From: Verrucomicrobium spinosum DSM 4136 = JCM 18804
GTDB lineage: Bacteria; Verrucomicrobiota; Verrucomicrobiia; Verrucomicrobiales; Verrucomicrobiaceae
Length of the DNA stretch: 64,000 nucleotides
Reading direction: 5' to 3'
NCBI RefSeq assembly: GCF_000172155.1
Contig: NZ_ABIZ01000001.1
Span: 4,435,105 to 4,499,104, forward strand
The position numbers and the translations under genes were made by a program. Under the pieces are notes generated by a model. It saw only the letters and a program-made list of their open reading frames with translations. It had not been told where the DNA came from and searched no databases. Positions 54,078 to 63,782 of this stretch are shown here, in pieces (position 1 is the stretch's first letter; every line of letters begins with the position of its first letter).

Positions 54078-55708
54078 TACCATCCCTTCTTGCGAGACCG
54101 CCCGCCGCAGACATTCACCTTCATGCCGAGCTCATTGGCAAACGCTGCCTTGGCCAGCAGGCAGGCGTCGGCTGACTTGGCGTCGTCGGCATAGGCCACC
54201 TGAATGTGGTTGGCCTGGTGCTTGGCCATCAGCTGATCGCGAGACACGCCATACGTCACAGCGTGCATGATGGGCCACTGTGGCGTGGTGTTCTGCCAGC
54301 GCCGTTCGGTCTCCTCCTTCGGCAACTCCACCACCGCGCCACGACCGATGTCCATGTGCAGCGACTCGTCTTCGACATAGATGCGGGACCACACAATCTC
54401 ACCTGGTTTGGAAATTCCCCGGAGCGTGCTCCCGCCGTTCGGGAAATACATGGGCGGCTGGCGGAAGCCCTCGGCCCCTTTCCACCCCTTGACGAAGTGC
54501 GCCGGGGGCGCGGCTCCACTGATCAGCAGCACCCAGACGTAGTCACCGCCAAAGGCCTCGCCCCACCGTATGTCGTGCAAGGTACTTTCCACCGGCTGGC
54601 CCAGGGCCTGATGCACCCGGCAGGTCATAAGACCATCCAGCCCCGCGCATTCGTCCACCTCGTTGAAGTGCACCAGCGGCTCGCCTTTATAGAGCACCCG
54701 CTTGCCATCACGCGATTTCACCGGCGGGCGGTCGCTGTTGTTGAGGATGCCTTCCACCAGATCGCTCGCCGGAAGCAGATCCTTCAGCCCCTGCTGGTAC
54801 TGGATGCCGATGGTGTCGCAGCCGAAGTCGTCCGCGAGCCGCACGGCGGAAATGTACATCTGGCATTGCTTCAGCACTTGGGCCTCGGTCAGCTCTGTGG
54901 CGTGGTCCTTGCCCAGATGAAATTTCATCCCCTTCTTCACGAGCCACTGGTACACCTCCCGGGCCTCGGTCTCGGAGGTCTGGGTCGTCTCGTGATAGAG
55001 GCTGGACTGGCTGAGCCTCTCCTTGAAGACACCGCACGCGTGCAGCGCATGATCTGGGATGATCGCGTTGAACATGCCCATGCAGCCTTCATCGAACACA
55101 CCCATGATGGCCTTCTGTAGCCGGAGCTCAGCAGCCAGTTGTCCGCCCAGTTGCGCGGACTTCGGCGGCACGGTCACGTCTTCGAGCGGTCGCACGTGGG
55201 AGAGATCCTGCTTCACCTTGCCCGTCTTCAGCCAGCGGCGCAGTTCGGTGCGGAAGAATTCGTCTGTGAAGTCCTCGCTCCACAAGGTGGAGTACTCCAC
55301 ACCCGCCTTGGTCAGAGAACCGTTGAGGTTCAGCATGCCCACCAGACCCGGCCACTGACCGGACCAGTTGGCCACCGTGAGAATGGGGCCGCGATGCGTC
55401 GTCAGCCCCGCCAGCACATGGTGAGAATACTGCCAGACCGCCTCCGCCACGATGAGCGGTGCATCCGGGTCCACATTGCGGAACACTTCAATCCCCTCGC
55501 GCTGGGAAGCGATGAATCCATGCCCCTCATCCTCCTTGTAGGGATGAGCGCGCACCAGGTCGTAGCCTTCTGCCGCCACCGCCGCTGCCAGGGCCTTTTC
55601 CATGGCATCCTGCGCAGCCCAGCAAGTCTGGTTGGCCGAGAGCCTCAAGTCCCCGCTCGCCACCAGTTGCACCACCTTCGTCTCAACATTCTTCAAGGCT
55701 TTTTTCAT
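54077..55708 (-). CDS. L-fucose-isomerase-like protein
   Basis: A 543-residue protein resembling L-fucose isomerase and related metal-dependent ketol isomerases (aldose to ketose, Mn-dependent). Supporting stretches: [20 protein letters not shown]-like glycine-rich region, [25 protein letters not shown] with the expected acidic metal ligands, [21 protein letters not shown], and a C-terminal Gly/Pro-rich domain with [18 protein letters not shown]. It is the last gene of the apparent catabolic cluster, downstream of the DHDPS-like aldolase by about 150 bp. The start ATG 55708 ([15 protein letters not shown]) is chosen over an in-frame start 17 codons upstream. Distant relatives have other sugars as substrates, so fucose is not proven. 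Confidence 0.72.
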   Translation of the reverse strand: MKKALKNVETKVVQLVASGDLRLSANQTCWAAQDAMEKALAAAVAAEGYDLVRAHPYKEDEGHGFIASQREGIEVFRNVDPDAPLIVAEAVWQYSHHVLAGLTTHRGPILTVANWSGQWPGLVGMLNLNGSLTKAGVEYSTLWSEDFTDEFFRTELRRWLKTGKVKQDLSHVRPLEDVTVPPKSAQLGGQLAAELRLQKAIMGVFDEGCMGMFNAIIPDHALHACGVFKERLSQSSLYHETTQTSETEAREVYQWLVKKGMKFHLGKDHATELTEAQVLKQCQMYISAVRLADDFGCDTIGIQYQQGLKDLLPASDLVEGILNNSDRPPVKSRDGKRVLYKGEPLVHFNEVDECAGLDGLMTCRVHQALGQPVESTLHDIRWGEAFGGDYVWVLLISGAAPPAHFVKGWKGAEGFRQPPMYFPNGGSTLRGISKPGEIVWSRIYVEDESLHMDIGRGAVVELPKEETERRWQNTTPQWPIMHAVTYGVSRDQLMAKHQANHIQVAYADDAKSADACLLAKAAFANELGMKVNVCGGRSRKKGW

Positions 55709-55860
55709 AGTCAGAAAATTCAATTCAACGAGCATCCCTGTCCCAATTCTAAAGAGCAATTCCGATAATTCTGTGAATTCTGTCTCAACTTCAGAATCAA
55801 TGCCACCCTCTGTGTTCCCTGTGCCTCTGCGGTTAATTCCTCATACCCACCTTTCCTCCC

Positions 55861-56811
55861 CTACACCTCCACCGCCGCAGGCCACGCCCGCTCCCGCGTG
55901 ATCTCAAACTCCTCCAAGTACGTTCCAACCCGCAGGCGCTCCTCGTCACGGAAGCGGTGAAACGGCTCAGCCAGGAAGTCATCGCAAACCCCCAGCACGC
56001 TCAGCGCACACTTCACGCTCTTGATGAAGGCTGAACCGTGGCGGCCCACCTTGTAGATGCTGCTGGAGATCCGCATCACTTGAGCGTGAAGCTCCAACAC
56101 CCGCGGCACATCCCGCTTCCGCGCCGCCTCATACAGGGCCACGTAGAGTTTTGGGCAGAGATTGGCCCCACCACAAACGCCACCGTGCCCGCCCAGGAGC
56201 ACGCTCTCCCCGAGCAACTCTTCAGGTCCCACCAACAGACTCCAGTCCGGACGGTGCTCCAGCTCCCGCACGAGTTGGTGGAAATAAACCATGTTGCCCG
56301 AGCTGTCCTTCATCCCCACCACGCCGGGCAGGTCCATGGCACGGCGGACAGTGCTCAGCTCAAAAGTCACCTTGGTATGGCTGGGCATGTTGTAGAGGAA
56401 GACCGGGAGAGGAAGTTCCGGCACCAAGTCTTCCACATACTCGGTCAATTCCGGCTGGCCAACAGGAAAGTAATAAGGAGCCGAAAGCACCACCGCAGTA
56501 GCCCCCTGCTCAGCCGAGTGCTGAGCGAGGTTCACCGATTCCACAAAGGAGGTGTCCGTGATGCCCACCAGCACCGGCACCCGCCCCGCCACCTGCTTGC
56601 AGGTGCGCTCCACCATCTCCCGCCGCAGCCGGTAGCTCAGGCTGGGGGCCTCACCGGTGGTGCCCAGGGCAAAGATGCCATGCACTCCGCCTCCCACGAG
56701 GTGCTCGATCAAGTTCTCCAACCCCGCCACATCCAGCGTGTCGCGGTCTTTGAGCGGAGTGATGATGGGAGGAATGATGCCGTGGTAGGCGGGTGCAGAT
56801 GATGTCTTCAT
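55861..56811 (-). CDS. DHDPS/NanA-family class I aldolase
   Basis: A 316-residue TIM-barrel lyase of the dihydrodipicolinate synthase / N-acetylneuraminate lyase superfamily. The phosphate-like loop GTTGEAP sits at 50-56, the conserved Tyr140 in PVFLYNMPSHT and the Schiff-base Lys168 in GVVGMKDSSGN. The family cleaves or forms 2-keto acids. Given its neighbours (isomerase, MFS permease, sialidase-like proteins, GntR regulator) a sugar-acid or sialic-acid-like aldolase is more likely than lysine synthesis. It is 8 bp from the MFS gene stop and clearly in the same operon. The substrate remains inference. Confidence 0.87.
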   Translation of the reverse strand: MKTSSAPAYHGIIPPIITPLKDRDTLDVAGLENLIEHLVGGGVHGIFALGTTGEAPSLSYRLRREMVERTCKQVAGRVPVLVGITDTSFVESVNLAQHSAEQGATAVVLSAPYYFPVGQPELTEYVEDLVPELPLPVFLYNMPSHTKVTFELSTVRRAMDLPGVVGMKDSSGNMVYFHQLVRELEHRPDWSLLVGPEELLGESVLLGGHGGVCGGANLCPKLYVALYEAARKRDVPRVLELHAQVMRISSSIYKVGRHGSAFIKSVKCALSVLGVCDDFLAEPFHRFRDEERLRVGTYLEEFEITRERAWPAAVEV

Positions 56812-56819
56812 GTCGAAAT

Positions 56820-58115
56820 TCAGGGAGCAGCGCCACCGTCGCGCTCAGTGTCGCGGGGGCGGATCAGCAGCACCAGGACGGTGGAAAGCACGCAGATGCC
56901 GGCAAAGGTGGAGAAGATGATGTTGAGGCCCACACCGCGATCCCGCATGATGCCAAAGATCCAGTCCGCCATGCCGCCAGCGGTCATGCTCACGAAGTTC
57001 ATGAACCCATAGCCCGTGGCCCGCTGTTGGGGACCCACGATCTGGGAGAGGATGGGCATGTTGTTGCAGTCAAAGAAGCCCCAGCCAATGCCGAAGAGGA
57101 TCAGGCCAAAGATGGCCAGACCAAACGAGTGTTGCCCAGGGGCATTGCCGACGCTGAAGAGAGCGGGCACGATGAGCATCATGCCCATGGCGCTCACATA
57201 GATGCGTCCCCGCTGAGTACGCCGCATGAGCCGGTCTGCGAGGACCCCAGCCCCCACCGCCGCCACCAGAGCTGCGGCCTGCCAGTAGAGTGCGGCAGAG
57301 ACCCCGGCATGCCCCTGGCTGATGTTAAACTCCTTCTGCAAAATGGCCGGCATCCAGTCCCGGACCACCCACGCGGCAATGGCCGGCAACGTGAAGTAGA
57401 GCACCAGCAGGAGGTAAGAACTGTTCGAGAACAAGGCACCGAGCGCCTTCCCCATTTTCCCAAACTCGCCCGATTTCGAAGGAGCCACTGGGACCCATGC
57501 CTCAACTGGTTTGTCTCGCAGCAGCATCAACAGCGGCACGGCGTAGAGCACCCCGACCAGACCCGTGACATCGAATGCAATACGCCACCCCAACGAAGGT
57601 GCGTCCGCAACATATCCCGCGAAGCCCCCCACGATCACGCCGCAATAGATGCCCATCTGGTGAATGCTGACCGCTTTCGACCGGGTGAGTACCCCATGAT
57701 AGTCGGCAATCAAAGCCAGCGCAGCCGGAATATAGAAGGCCTCACTGATGCCCATCAGAGACCGGGCCCAGATCAGTTCCTCGAACGACTGCACATGCCC
57801 TGTCCACCAGGTAATCCCCGACCAGACGAACAAGCTCGCGCAGATGGTGTATCGCTTGCTGAATCGGTCGGCAATGTACCCGCCAACCACACTGAAGACG
57901 GCATAAACCCACTTGAACTGCGCCAGCATGTGCCCCCAGTTCGCCTCGGACCCCACGCTGGGAATGTCCCGCATGACGGAGACCTTCATGGAGGCGATCA
58001 TCTGCCGGTCCAGGTAGTTCAAGAGGGCCACAGGAAATAACAGAGCCACCACCGTCCAGGCATAGCGGCTGGTGGTCATGGCGGCGGAAGGCTTGAGAGT
58101 GTCGGGATGGCTCAT
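56820..58115 (-). CDS. MFS transporter, anion:cation symporter (sugar-acid) type
   Basis: A 431-residue permease with 12 predicted membrane segments, related to the ACS family (hexuronate, galactonate and similar). The first helix FPVALLNYLDRQMIASMKVS and the loop YIADRFSKRYTICASLFVW carry the MFS motif region. SLMGISEAFYIPAALALIADY and GFAGYVADAPSLGWRIAF follow, and a GIGWGFFDCNNMPI stretch. It probably imports the sugar acid released by the upstream-encoded sialidase-like proteins, feeding the aldolase whose gene begins 8 bp after this stop. The start ATG at 58115 is preferred; the next gene is about 64 bp away. Confidence 0.9.
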   Translation of the reverse strand: MSHPDTLKPSAAMTTSRYAWTVVALLFPVALLNYLDRQMIASMKVSVMRDIPSVGSEANWGHMLAQFKWVYAVFSVVGGYIADRFSKRYTICASLFVWSGITWWTGHVQSFEELIWARSLMGISEAFYIPAALALIADYHGVLTRSKAVSIHQMGIYCGVIVGGFAGYVADAPSLGWRIAFDVTGLVGVLYAVPLLMLLRDKPVEAWVPVAPSKSGEFGKMGKALGALFSNSSYLLLVLYFTLPAIAAWVVRDWMPAILQKEFNISQGHAGVSAALYWQAAALVAAVGAGVLADRLMRRTQRGRIYVSAMGMMLIVPALFSVGNAPGQHSFGLAIFGLILFGIGWGFFDCNNMPILSQIVGPQQRATGYGFMNFVSMTAGGMADWIFGIMRDRGVGLNIIFSTFAGICVLSTVLVLLIRPRDTERDGGAAP

Positions 58116-58179
58116 GGACTCGTTCTAACGACTGAGGATCTTCCGCCTCTTGCATGTCATAAAATCTGACAAGTTCAGA

Positions 58180-59391
58180 TCAGGGGGCCAGCACCACGAT
58201 TTCGCCCCGCTCCAGGCGGTCAATCTCATCCAGGCTGACGGAGACAACCTCAATGCCCCGCTTGCCCCGGGAGTAGGCAATCAGCAAACTCCCATCATGC
58301 TCGATGACATGGGGGTACTGCAGGGAAGGCACCTCTGCCACCGGCACGGGCAGTCGCCCCATGCGAGTGAAGGTCACGCCATCCCTGGAAACCGAAAGGC
58401 AGAGCGGATAGCGCCCGGCAGGATTGGCGTTGGAAACCAGCACATAGGAGCCTCGAGAGGTGCGAAGACCAAAGAACTTGGAGGTCGCATCGGGGAAGTT
58501 CGTGAGCTCTGGCGTGCTCCAGGTGCGCCCATTGTCGCTGGAGAGGGTGCGAAACAGCCGCTTGGAGCCGCCATTGTCGCGAATGATGCCCAGCGACCGG
58601 CCATCCGGCAACTGCCACCACTCCGGTTCATCAGGCTTGAAGGCATTTGCCCGGGTACGATCGAACACCGGACGGGACTCCCATTTCAACGGAGACTCCA
58701 CCCCGCCAATGAGCATGGAGACATTGTTCAGGTGATCCCGCCGCATCATGGCCCACTCACCGGTGGCCAACTTCTGCGGAGGAAAGTTGTTGATGGCGTC
58801 GTCAAACATCACGCCTAGTGGCCGCCATGTACCGGAATCAGGCAGCCATTCGAAGGCGAGAAGCTGCAGGCTATTGCCAAAGAAATGCACCTTCCCCATC
58901 TCGTTGTAAGCCTCATCATGACTGGCCAGCGCGAGCAGTTTGCCATCCCGTACCCAGAATCCACGAGCGATGTAACGAAAGCCTTCTTTTGACGAGGAGG
59001 GCATGATCTCCTGAGGCTCACTCCACTTCACGCCATCCGGGCTGGTGGCATAGCGCACGTGCTGGGTGGGATGATCCTCCACCCGGGGGCCGTGGCTCCA
59101 CATGCACCAGTACCTGCCGTCATAAAAGGCCAGGTAGTTGTGCAGGCGAAACTGCCAGGCGGCGTCCCCTTGAGTTACCAGAGCACAGGTGCCGGAAAGC
59201 TCCGGCAGGAGGTTGTAGTCGATCTTGGCGGGATCGGTGCCAGCCCCCGCCAGATCGAGCATGGGTGGCAGGCCCGAGGGGCCGGGCTCTGCCAGTGCGA
59301 CACCGGCCATCACCCATGACAGCAGTGCCATGCCCAATCTTCGAGGAAGGACCGGGCGGCGCATGATGTCTTGGATGCTGGCCAGATGCAT
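58180..59391 (-). CDS. Exported sialidase-like (BNR/Asp-box) protein
   Basis: A 403-residue exported protein with a signal peptide (MALLSWVMAGVALAEP after a basic N-region) and a six-bladed-propeller type layout. Asp-box-like elements recur: SSDNGRTWSTPE, SPDGVKWSEP and SRDGVTFTRM. Conserved WCMWSHGPRVED, YIARGFWVRDGKLLALA and AFKPDEPEWWQLPDGRSLG appear. It may be a true glycosidase or a glycan-binding paralog; the sialidase triad (Arg, Tyr, Glu) cannot be confirmed by eye. Start ATG 59391 (MHLASIQDIM) or 59364 are both possible. It overlaps neither neighbour and lies in the operon with the MFS gene downstream. Confidence 0.78.
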   Translation of the reverse strand: MHLASIQDIMRRPVLPRRLGMALLSWVMAGVALAEPGPSGLPPMLDLAGAGTDPAKIDYNLLPELSGTCALVTQGDAAWQFRLHNYLAFYDGRYWCMWSHGPRVEDHPTQHVRYATSPDGVKWSEPQEIMPSSSKEGFRYIARGFWVRDGKLLALASHDEAYNEMGKVHFFGNSLQLLAFEWLPDSGTWRPLGVMFDDAINNFPPQKLATGEWAMMRRDHLNNVSMLIGGVESPLKWESRPVFDRTRANAFKPDEPEWWQLPDGRSLGIIRDNGGSKRLFRTLSSDNGRTWSTPELTNFPDATSKFFGLRTSRGSYVLVSNANPAGRYPLCLSVSRDGVTFTRMGRLPVPVAEVPSLQYPHVIEHDGSLLIAYSRGKRGIEVVSVSLDEIDRLERGEIVVLAP

Positions 59392-59413
59392 GGAGGTCTT
59401 TCGATCTTGACGA

Positions 59414-59881
59414 TTATTTGGCTGGAGCTTCTGCCGGAGGCAGCTTGCAGGACTGCCAGGCAAGGAACTTCCACTGCCCCTTTTCCTCACGCCAAACGGC
59501 GAGGTAGCTCATGGCGAGGTCACTGGTTTCCGCGCCTTTGCCAACCTTCAGATTCACGCGACCGTGCATGAGGGCGATGCCCGGTGCCGGGAACGAGAAG
59601 TTCTGGCTCTCATAGTTGAAGCCGAGGTACTTCGTCTTGCCACTGAGCACCAGGTCAATGAGTGATGCCTTGGTATCCACCACTCCGCTGGAGTGGGCAT
59701 AGTTCAGGTCGTCAGACAGCACCGCTTCCAGCGCCTCCTTGGTGGGGGCTTGCATGGCTTTCACGCGGGCGGCGTCAGCCGCCTTGACCGCCGTGAGTGC
59801 GGCGTCATCAGCAGCAGACAGGGATCCGGTGAGCAATGCACCGAGGCAAACAATAGCGGCGAAGAAGGAGGATCGGGTCAT
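59414..59881 (-). CDS. Exported NTF2-like (DUF4440-type) protein
   Basis: A 155-residue small protein with signal peptide (MTRSSFFAAIVCLGALLTGSLSAAD; cleavage after SAA) and a mature cone-like alpha+beta fold of the SnoaL/DUF4440/NTF2 type. Features: AADAARVKAMQAPTKEALEA helix, LSDDLNYAHSSGVVDTKASL with a central Asp, and strands ALMHGRVNLKVG and AVWREEKGQWKFLAWQ. In other bacteria such proteins are ligand-binding or small hydrolase-like. The gene sits 32 bp after the VCBS-sialidase gene and 22 bp before the sialidase-like gene, so it belongs to the cluster, but its role is unknown. Confidence 0.8.
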   Translation of the reverse strand: MTRSSFFAAIVCLGALLTGSLSAADDAALTAVKAADAARVKAMQAPTKEALEAVLSDDLNYAHSSGVVDTKASLIDLVLSGKTKYLGFNYESQNFSFPAPGIALMHGRVNLKVGKGAETSDLAMSYLAVWREEKGQWKFLAWQSCKLPPAEAPAK

Positions 59882-59913
59882 GATAGTAGGTAATTTCACA
59901 ATGCCCAGTCTGC

Positions 59914-62900
59914 TCACTGAGGCCAGTTGCCGTCAACCAAGTCTTTTGGCTCAAGCTTTGCCGGATCGATCACGGCGTGCTTCACCTTCTCACGCTTCCA
60001 GGTGTAGGTGACATGCACCTTGCCATCCGGCGTCTGGATGATCGCCGGGTAGGAATACTCCCCCTTCTCACTCTCCAGCACCAGGGCGGCCTGCCAGGTC
60101 ACCCCGTCCTTGGAAATGGCCAGATTCAGAGGCGAGCGCCCCTTGGACGTGTGGTTGTAGATCAGCAGGTGCCGTCCGTCCTTCAGTGTCACCGCATCCG
60201 TGCCGGAGTTGGGGTTGGGCAGCGAGCCGAGACGAATCGTGCCCCAGGTTTTCCCAAGATCGTTGGATTCGATCTCAAAGACCTTCCCCTGGGCAGAGCG
60301 GCCCAGCGCAATGAGCTTGTCACCTCCGGCAAGAAGGACGCTGGGCTGGATGGCGCGAATGGCCTCCCCGTCGTGAAGAGCTGGGGTCGCAGTCCACGTC
60401 TTGCCCATGTCGGAGGTCCGCTCAAAATGGACGGCCCATTTGCTGGGCTTGGTGGGAGATTCCGTGCTGGTCGGGCAGAGGATGTCCCCGTTGGCCAGTT
60501 GCACCGGCTTGTTCTTGATCGGTCCAAGGATGCCGTCAGGGAGACGCACGGCCTCACCCCAGGTCTTGCCACCGTCCGTGCTGGTGCGCAACATGCCCCA
60601 CCAGGTTTGCGGAGAAGGTCCCACCTTGTAGAAGAGCCAGAGCGGGCCTTGCTTGGGCTGGAAGAGCACGGGGTTCCAGCAGGGATGGCGCGTGCCGTCT
60701 GCCTGCAATCCATTGGCCACTTCCACGGGCTCGCTCCACTTGCCACCGACTTGACGGGACACCCAGATCCCTACATCCGGCTTCCCTTCTGCGGTGCCGC
60801 CAAACCATGAGGTGAGGAGCGTGCCGTCTGCAGCCTGGGCAATGGTGGAGGCGTGACAGGACGGGAAAGGTGCCTTGTCATAAATGAACTCACTTGATGT
60901 CAGACCAGCCGCAGCCGCCTGAGTCTTCGGGACCGGGGCGGCCGAACCAGGATTCTTCAGGTAGTAGAAATAACCATCCTCCGCTCCACCCAGGAAGTCT
61001 GGCACTCCATCCCCATTGAAATCCACCACCGCAGGGCTCACATCATGGCCCTCGATGTTCATGGGCGAGATCAGTCCGCGGTCCTTGAAGTACCACTTGC
61101 CATCTGCCGCCGCCGTCTGCTGGACGAAGCTGGCATTGGCCGCATTGATCAGCAAGTCCAGCTTGCCGTCACCATCCCAATCCGTGGCACAGAGCTTGCG
61201 ACGACCGCTCCCTCCGGCGATCTTTTTGTTCATCCATAGCGGTTCACCCCCACTGGCTTGGAAGAACTTCGGCCCGGCTTCGCCCTCATTGAGCTTGTCA
61301 GCAAGCATGACGCGCTGCGGGGCCAGGAGCTTAAGCTCACCGTCCACCTTCGCCCGTTGGAAGAAGGCCAGATACCCCTCCTGATCCAGCATCACCAAGT
61401 CCGGCAGACCGTCCTTGTTCCAGTCCACCCCCACCGGGGTGGTGCGCCACTGCGTGAGGAGGGCCTTGCCCTGCGGGCGGAGCCAGCCGTACGCCAGTTC
61501 GGGTTGTTTCCCCTTCCACTCCACCGCCACAGGCTTGGCGGCAGCGAGTTTCGGCGCGGTACGGGTGCCGGTGTTTTTGTAGAAGAGCACCTTGCCCCAG
61601 ATGGAGTTCACCAGCAGGTCCGGCAGGCCGTCCAGATCCCAGTCCACCACGGTCTGGGTGGTGTAGCCCCACTTGGCCTCGCAGGGCCCCTGAATGCTGC
61701 CATTCGGTCCGGCCATGATGCGGAGCACCTTGCCACCAGCCTTGAGCAGCTGTGGTTTGTTCCACTTGGGCTTCTCGACGCCTATGCCGCTAAGGTTTTC
61801 AATGAACGCAATGTTACCGGCGGTGTTGCCGCTGATGATGTCGATGTCGCCATCGCCATCCCAGTCAAATCCCACCGGTGTGGCCAGGGAGCCGAACTTC
61901 ACGTCATCCGCCTCCTGCTGGAAATAGCGCGGGGCCAGAAACAACGGCGACTTGTCTTTTTCCTCGAACTTTCCGGTATTCTCCACGAACGCGACGCGAC
62001 CGTCTTCATCCCCCACGATCAGATCCAGGTCTCCGTCCTTGTCCCAGTCGATCGCCGTGGGAGTGATCATCTCCAGATCCATCTTGAGGTACTTGCCCTC
62101 TGCCGTTTTGACTTTTTTGCCGTAGGCGTACTTTGGCTTGTCCCGCGTGCCGGTGTTCTGGAAGTAAGTGAAGCCATCCAGGAATTCACCGCAGAGCAAG
62201 TCCAGATCCCCGTCGCCGTCGAAGTCGGCAAAGTTTGGCGAGGGCCAGCCGAAGGTCTCCACCGGTCGATCCATAGCCATCACCTTCACGGGATTGGCAT
62301 ACTTGGGCTGCTCATTCGTGCCCTCATTGCGGGCCACATACACGTACCCGCGAATGGGTCCATTGCACCAGTGACCGTTCTCATCGTAGGCATTGTCCCA
62401 GCCGTACTCTGTCCAGTCGCCCACGCCCACAATGACGTCCTGCAGACCGTCGCCATCGTAGTCCACCATGCGCCACATGTTGGCCCGGACCTTGTTGGGA
62501 TGCACATTGGCGGGCAAATCCAGCTTCGTTCCCTGATCGATGCCCGTCTTGAGGAAATCGGGATGGATCATGCCAGGGCTCATCACCACCGGCTTGCCAT
62601 CCACGTAGGAGACCTGGACGTTCTGCATCCCCTTGCTGATGCGCCGCCCTGCCTGGAAGACCGGCATCTTGTTCTTGGCCGTGTCCCCAGCCGCATTTTC
62701 AAAGAAGTACGTGCCATTGTAGGGCTTGTCTGGGCAGTTCACCACCAGGTCGAGGTCACCATCGCCGTCGAAGTCCATCGGCAACGGCCAGGCCCACAGC
62801 CCAACACCCAGGTCCACCTTGAGACCTGGGTTGTTGTATTTGAGGCGTTCCAGGCCGGAAGCGGCCCCTGCACAGAGCAAGGAAAGCCCGGCCGCAAGCA

Positions 62901-62934
62901 CGGGAAGACGTGAGGATACGTGTCTCAGGTTCAT
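59914..62934 (-). CDS. Exported VCBS/FG-GAP repeat protein fused to a sialidase-like domain
   Basis: A 1,006-residue exported protein with signal (RLPVLAAGLSLLCAGAASGL). The first about 640 residues are Ca-binding FG-GAP/VCBS repeats with DGDGDLDLVV-type motifs (FDGDGDLDLVVNC, DWDKDGDLDLIVG, DWDLDGLPDLLV, DFNGDGVPDFLG). The last about 330 residues are a BNR_2-like sialidase domain: APFPSCHASTIAQAADGTLL, TSTDGGKTWGEAVRLPDG, AIRAIQPSVLLAGGDKLIAL and SGTDAVTLKDGRHLLIYNHT. The combination implies a secreted or surface propeller with a glycan-cleaving or -binding end. It precedes the NTF2-like gene. Catalytic residues are not verified. Confidence 0.85.
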   Translation of the reverse strand: MNLRHVSSRLPVLAAGLSLLCAGAASGLERLKYNNPGLKVDLGVGLWAWPLPMDFDGDGDLDLVVNCPDKPYNGTYFFENAAGDTAKNKMPVFQAGRRISKGMQNVQVSYVDGKPVVMSPGMIHPDFLKTGIDQGTKLDLPANVHPNKVRANMWRMVDYDGDGLQDVIVGVGDWTEYGWDNAYDENGHWCNGPIRGYVYVARNEGTNEQPKYANPVKVMAMDRPVETFGWPSPNFADFDGDGDLDLLCGEFLDGFTYFQNTGTRDKPKYAYGKKVKTAEGKYLKMDLEMITPTAIDWDKDGDLDLIVGDEDGRVAFVENTGKFEEKDKSPLFLAPRYFQQEADDVKFGSLATPVGFDWDGDGDIDIISGNTAGNIAFIENLSGIGVEKPKWNKPQLLKAGGKVLRIMAGPNGSIQGPCEAKWGYTTQTVVDWDLDGLPDLLVNSIWGKVLFYKNTGTRTAPKLAAAKPVAVEWKGKQPELAYGWLRPQGKALLTQWRTTPVGVDWNKDGLPDLVMLDQEGYLAFFQRAKVDGELKLLAPQRVMLADKLNEGEAGPKFFQASGGEPLWMNKKIAGGSGRRKLCATDWDGDGKLDLLINAANASFVQQTAAADGKWYFKDRGLISPMNIEGHDVSPAVVDFNGDGVPDFLGGAEDGYFYYLKNPGSAAPVPKTQAAAAGLTSSEFIYDKAPFPSCHASTIAQAADGTLLTSWFGGTAEGKPDVGIWVSRQVGGKWSEPVEVANGLQADGTRHPCWNPVLFQPKQGPLWLFYKVGPSPQTWWGMLRTSTDGGKTWGEAVRLPDGILGPIKNKPVQLANGDILCPTSTESPTKPSKWAVHFERTSDMGKTWTATPALHDGEAIRAIQPSVLLAGGDKLIALGRSAQGKVFEIESNDLGKTWGTIRLGSLPNPNSGTDAVTLKDGRHLLIYNHTSKGRSPLNLAISKDGVTWQAALVLESEKGEYSYPAIIQTPDGKVHVTYTWKREKVKHAVIDPAKLEPKDLVDGNWPQ

Positions 62935-62974
62935 GGATTGGTTTTAGGAAACTTGCAAGAATGGCAATAGGGCA

Positions 62975-63772
62975 TCAGGCGGGGCGGCTCCGGCGTCTGG
63001 TCGCACCGGGCTTGGCTTGCTTTTCGATGCGGTGAAACTCGGTGAGCAATTCGTCCGGCAATCCCAGCGACATGTCCTGGGTGCCGATCGCAGCGCTCCG
63101 CGTGTCATAGTGCTCCAGCGCCTCCTCCATGCTGGCGCGGATGTGCTCGCTCATCAAGCGGCGGGCCTGCTCGCCCTTGCCCGTCTCCACCGCCTGGAGA
63201 ATCTCCACGTGGTAGCGGTAGGTCTGCTCGATGACCTTGAGGTCATGCTCCTGGCGGGAGGTGGTAAAGATGCGCGCCAGCACCCGGCTGTCCGCCACGA
63301 TCTTCATCATGCGCCGGTTGCCCGCTGCGCGGATGAGGAGCTGATGGAAGGCCATGTCTGCGGACATCAGTCGTTTCATCATGCCCGCGTCTGGGCGGGT
63401 CTTGCCCTTGTGGCGAAGTTCCCCAGCAATGGTCTTGAACTCCGCACACAGCGCGCGAAGGCGGTCGCGGTCCTCGGGCACCAGTTTCCCGGCTGCCTGC
63501 GCCACGGCATACGGCTCCAACGCTTCACGCAGTTCGTACAGTTCCACCAAGTCGCGCCGGTCCAGCGCCTTCACCCGGGTGCCAAATCTCGGCACCTGCT
63601 CCAGCACCCCCTCCTGCTCAAGGTTGCGAAACGCCTCCCGCACCGGCGTGCGGCTGATGCCCATCTCCTGCGCGACGCTGAGCTCAGAGAGCACATCCCC
63701 GGCGGCCCACTCCCCGGAGAGGAGCTTGCGCTGGATGTGATGATAGGCCTTTTCGCTCAGGGAGTCCGTCAT
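62975..63772 (-). CDS. GntR family regulator, FadR (FCD) subfamily
   Basis: A 265-residue transcription factor. Winged helix at the N-terminus: SEKAYHHIQRKLLSGEWAAG and VAQEMGISRTPVREAFRNLEQEGV. The FCD effector domain has metal-ligand candidates in DMAFHQLLIRAAG, YRYHVEILQAVETG and MSEHIRASMEEALEHY. FCD regulators typically respond to sugar acids or carboxylates, which fits the aldolase/MFS cluster it heads. It lies 40 bp upstream of the VCBS-sialidase gene on the same strand. A palindromic operator sits 11 bp upstream of its start, suggesting autoregulation; the effector is unknown. Confidence 0.92.
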   Translation of the reverse strand: MTDSLSEKAYHHIQRKLLSGEWAAGDVLSELSVAQEMGISRTPVREAFRNLEQEGVLEQVPRFGTRVKALDRRDLVELYELREALEPYAVAQAAGKLVPEDRDRLRALCAEFKTIAGELRHKGKTRPDAGMMKRLMSADMAFHQLLIRAAGNRRMMKIVADSRVLARIFTTSRQEHDLKVIEQTYRYHVEILQAVETGKGEQARRLMSEHIRASMEEALEHYDTRSAAIGTQDMSLGLPDELLTEFHRIEKQAKPGATRRRSRPA

Positions 63773-63782
63773 GGTGCACTAC

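Noticed and set aside
61258-62913. A 551-codon plus-strand frame opposite the VCBS protein
   Set aside because: It is antisense to a protein with regular DGDGDLDL motifs, and the His/Val-rich translation is the expected mirror of those codons.
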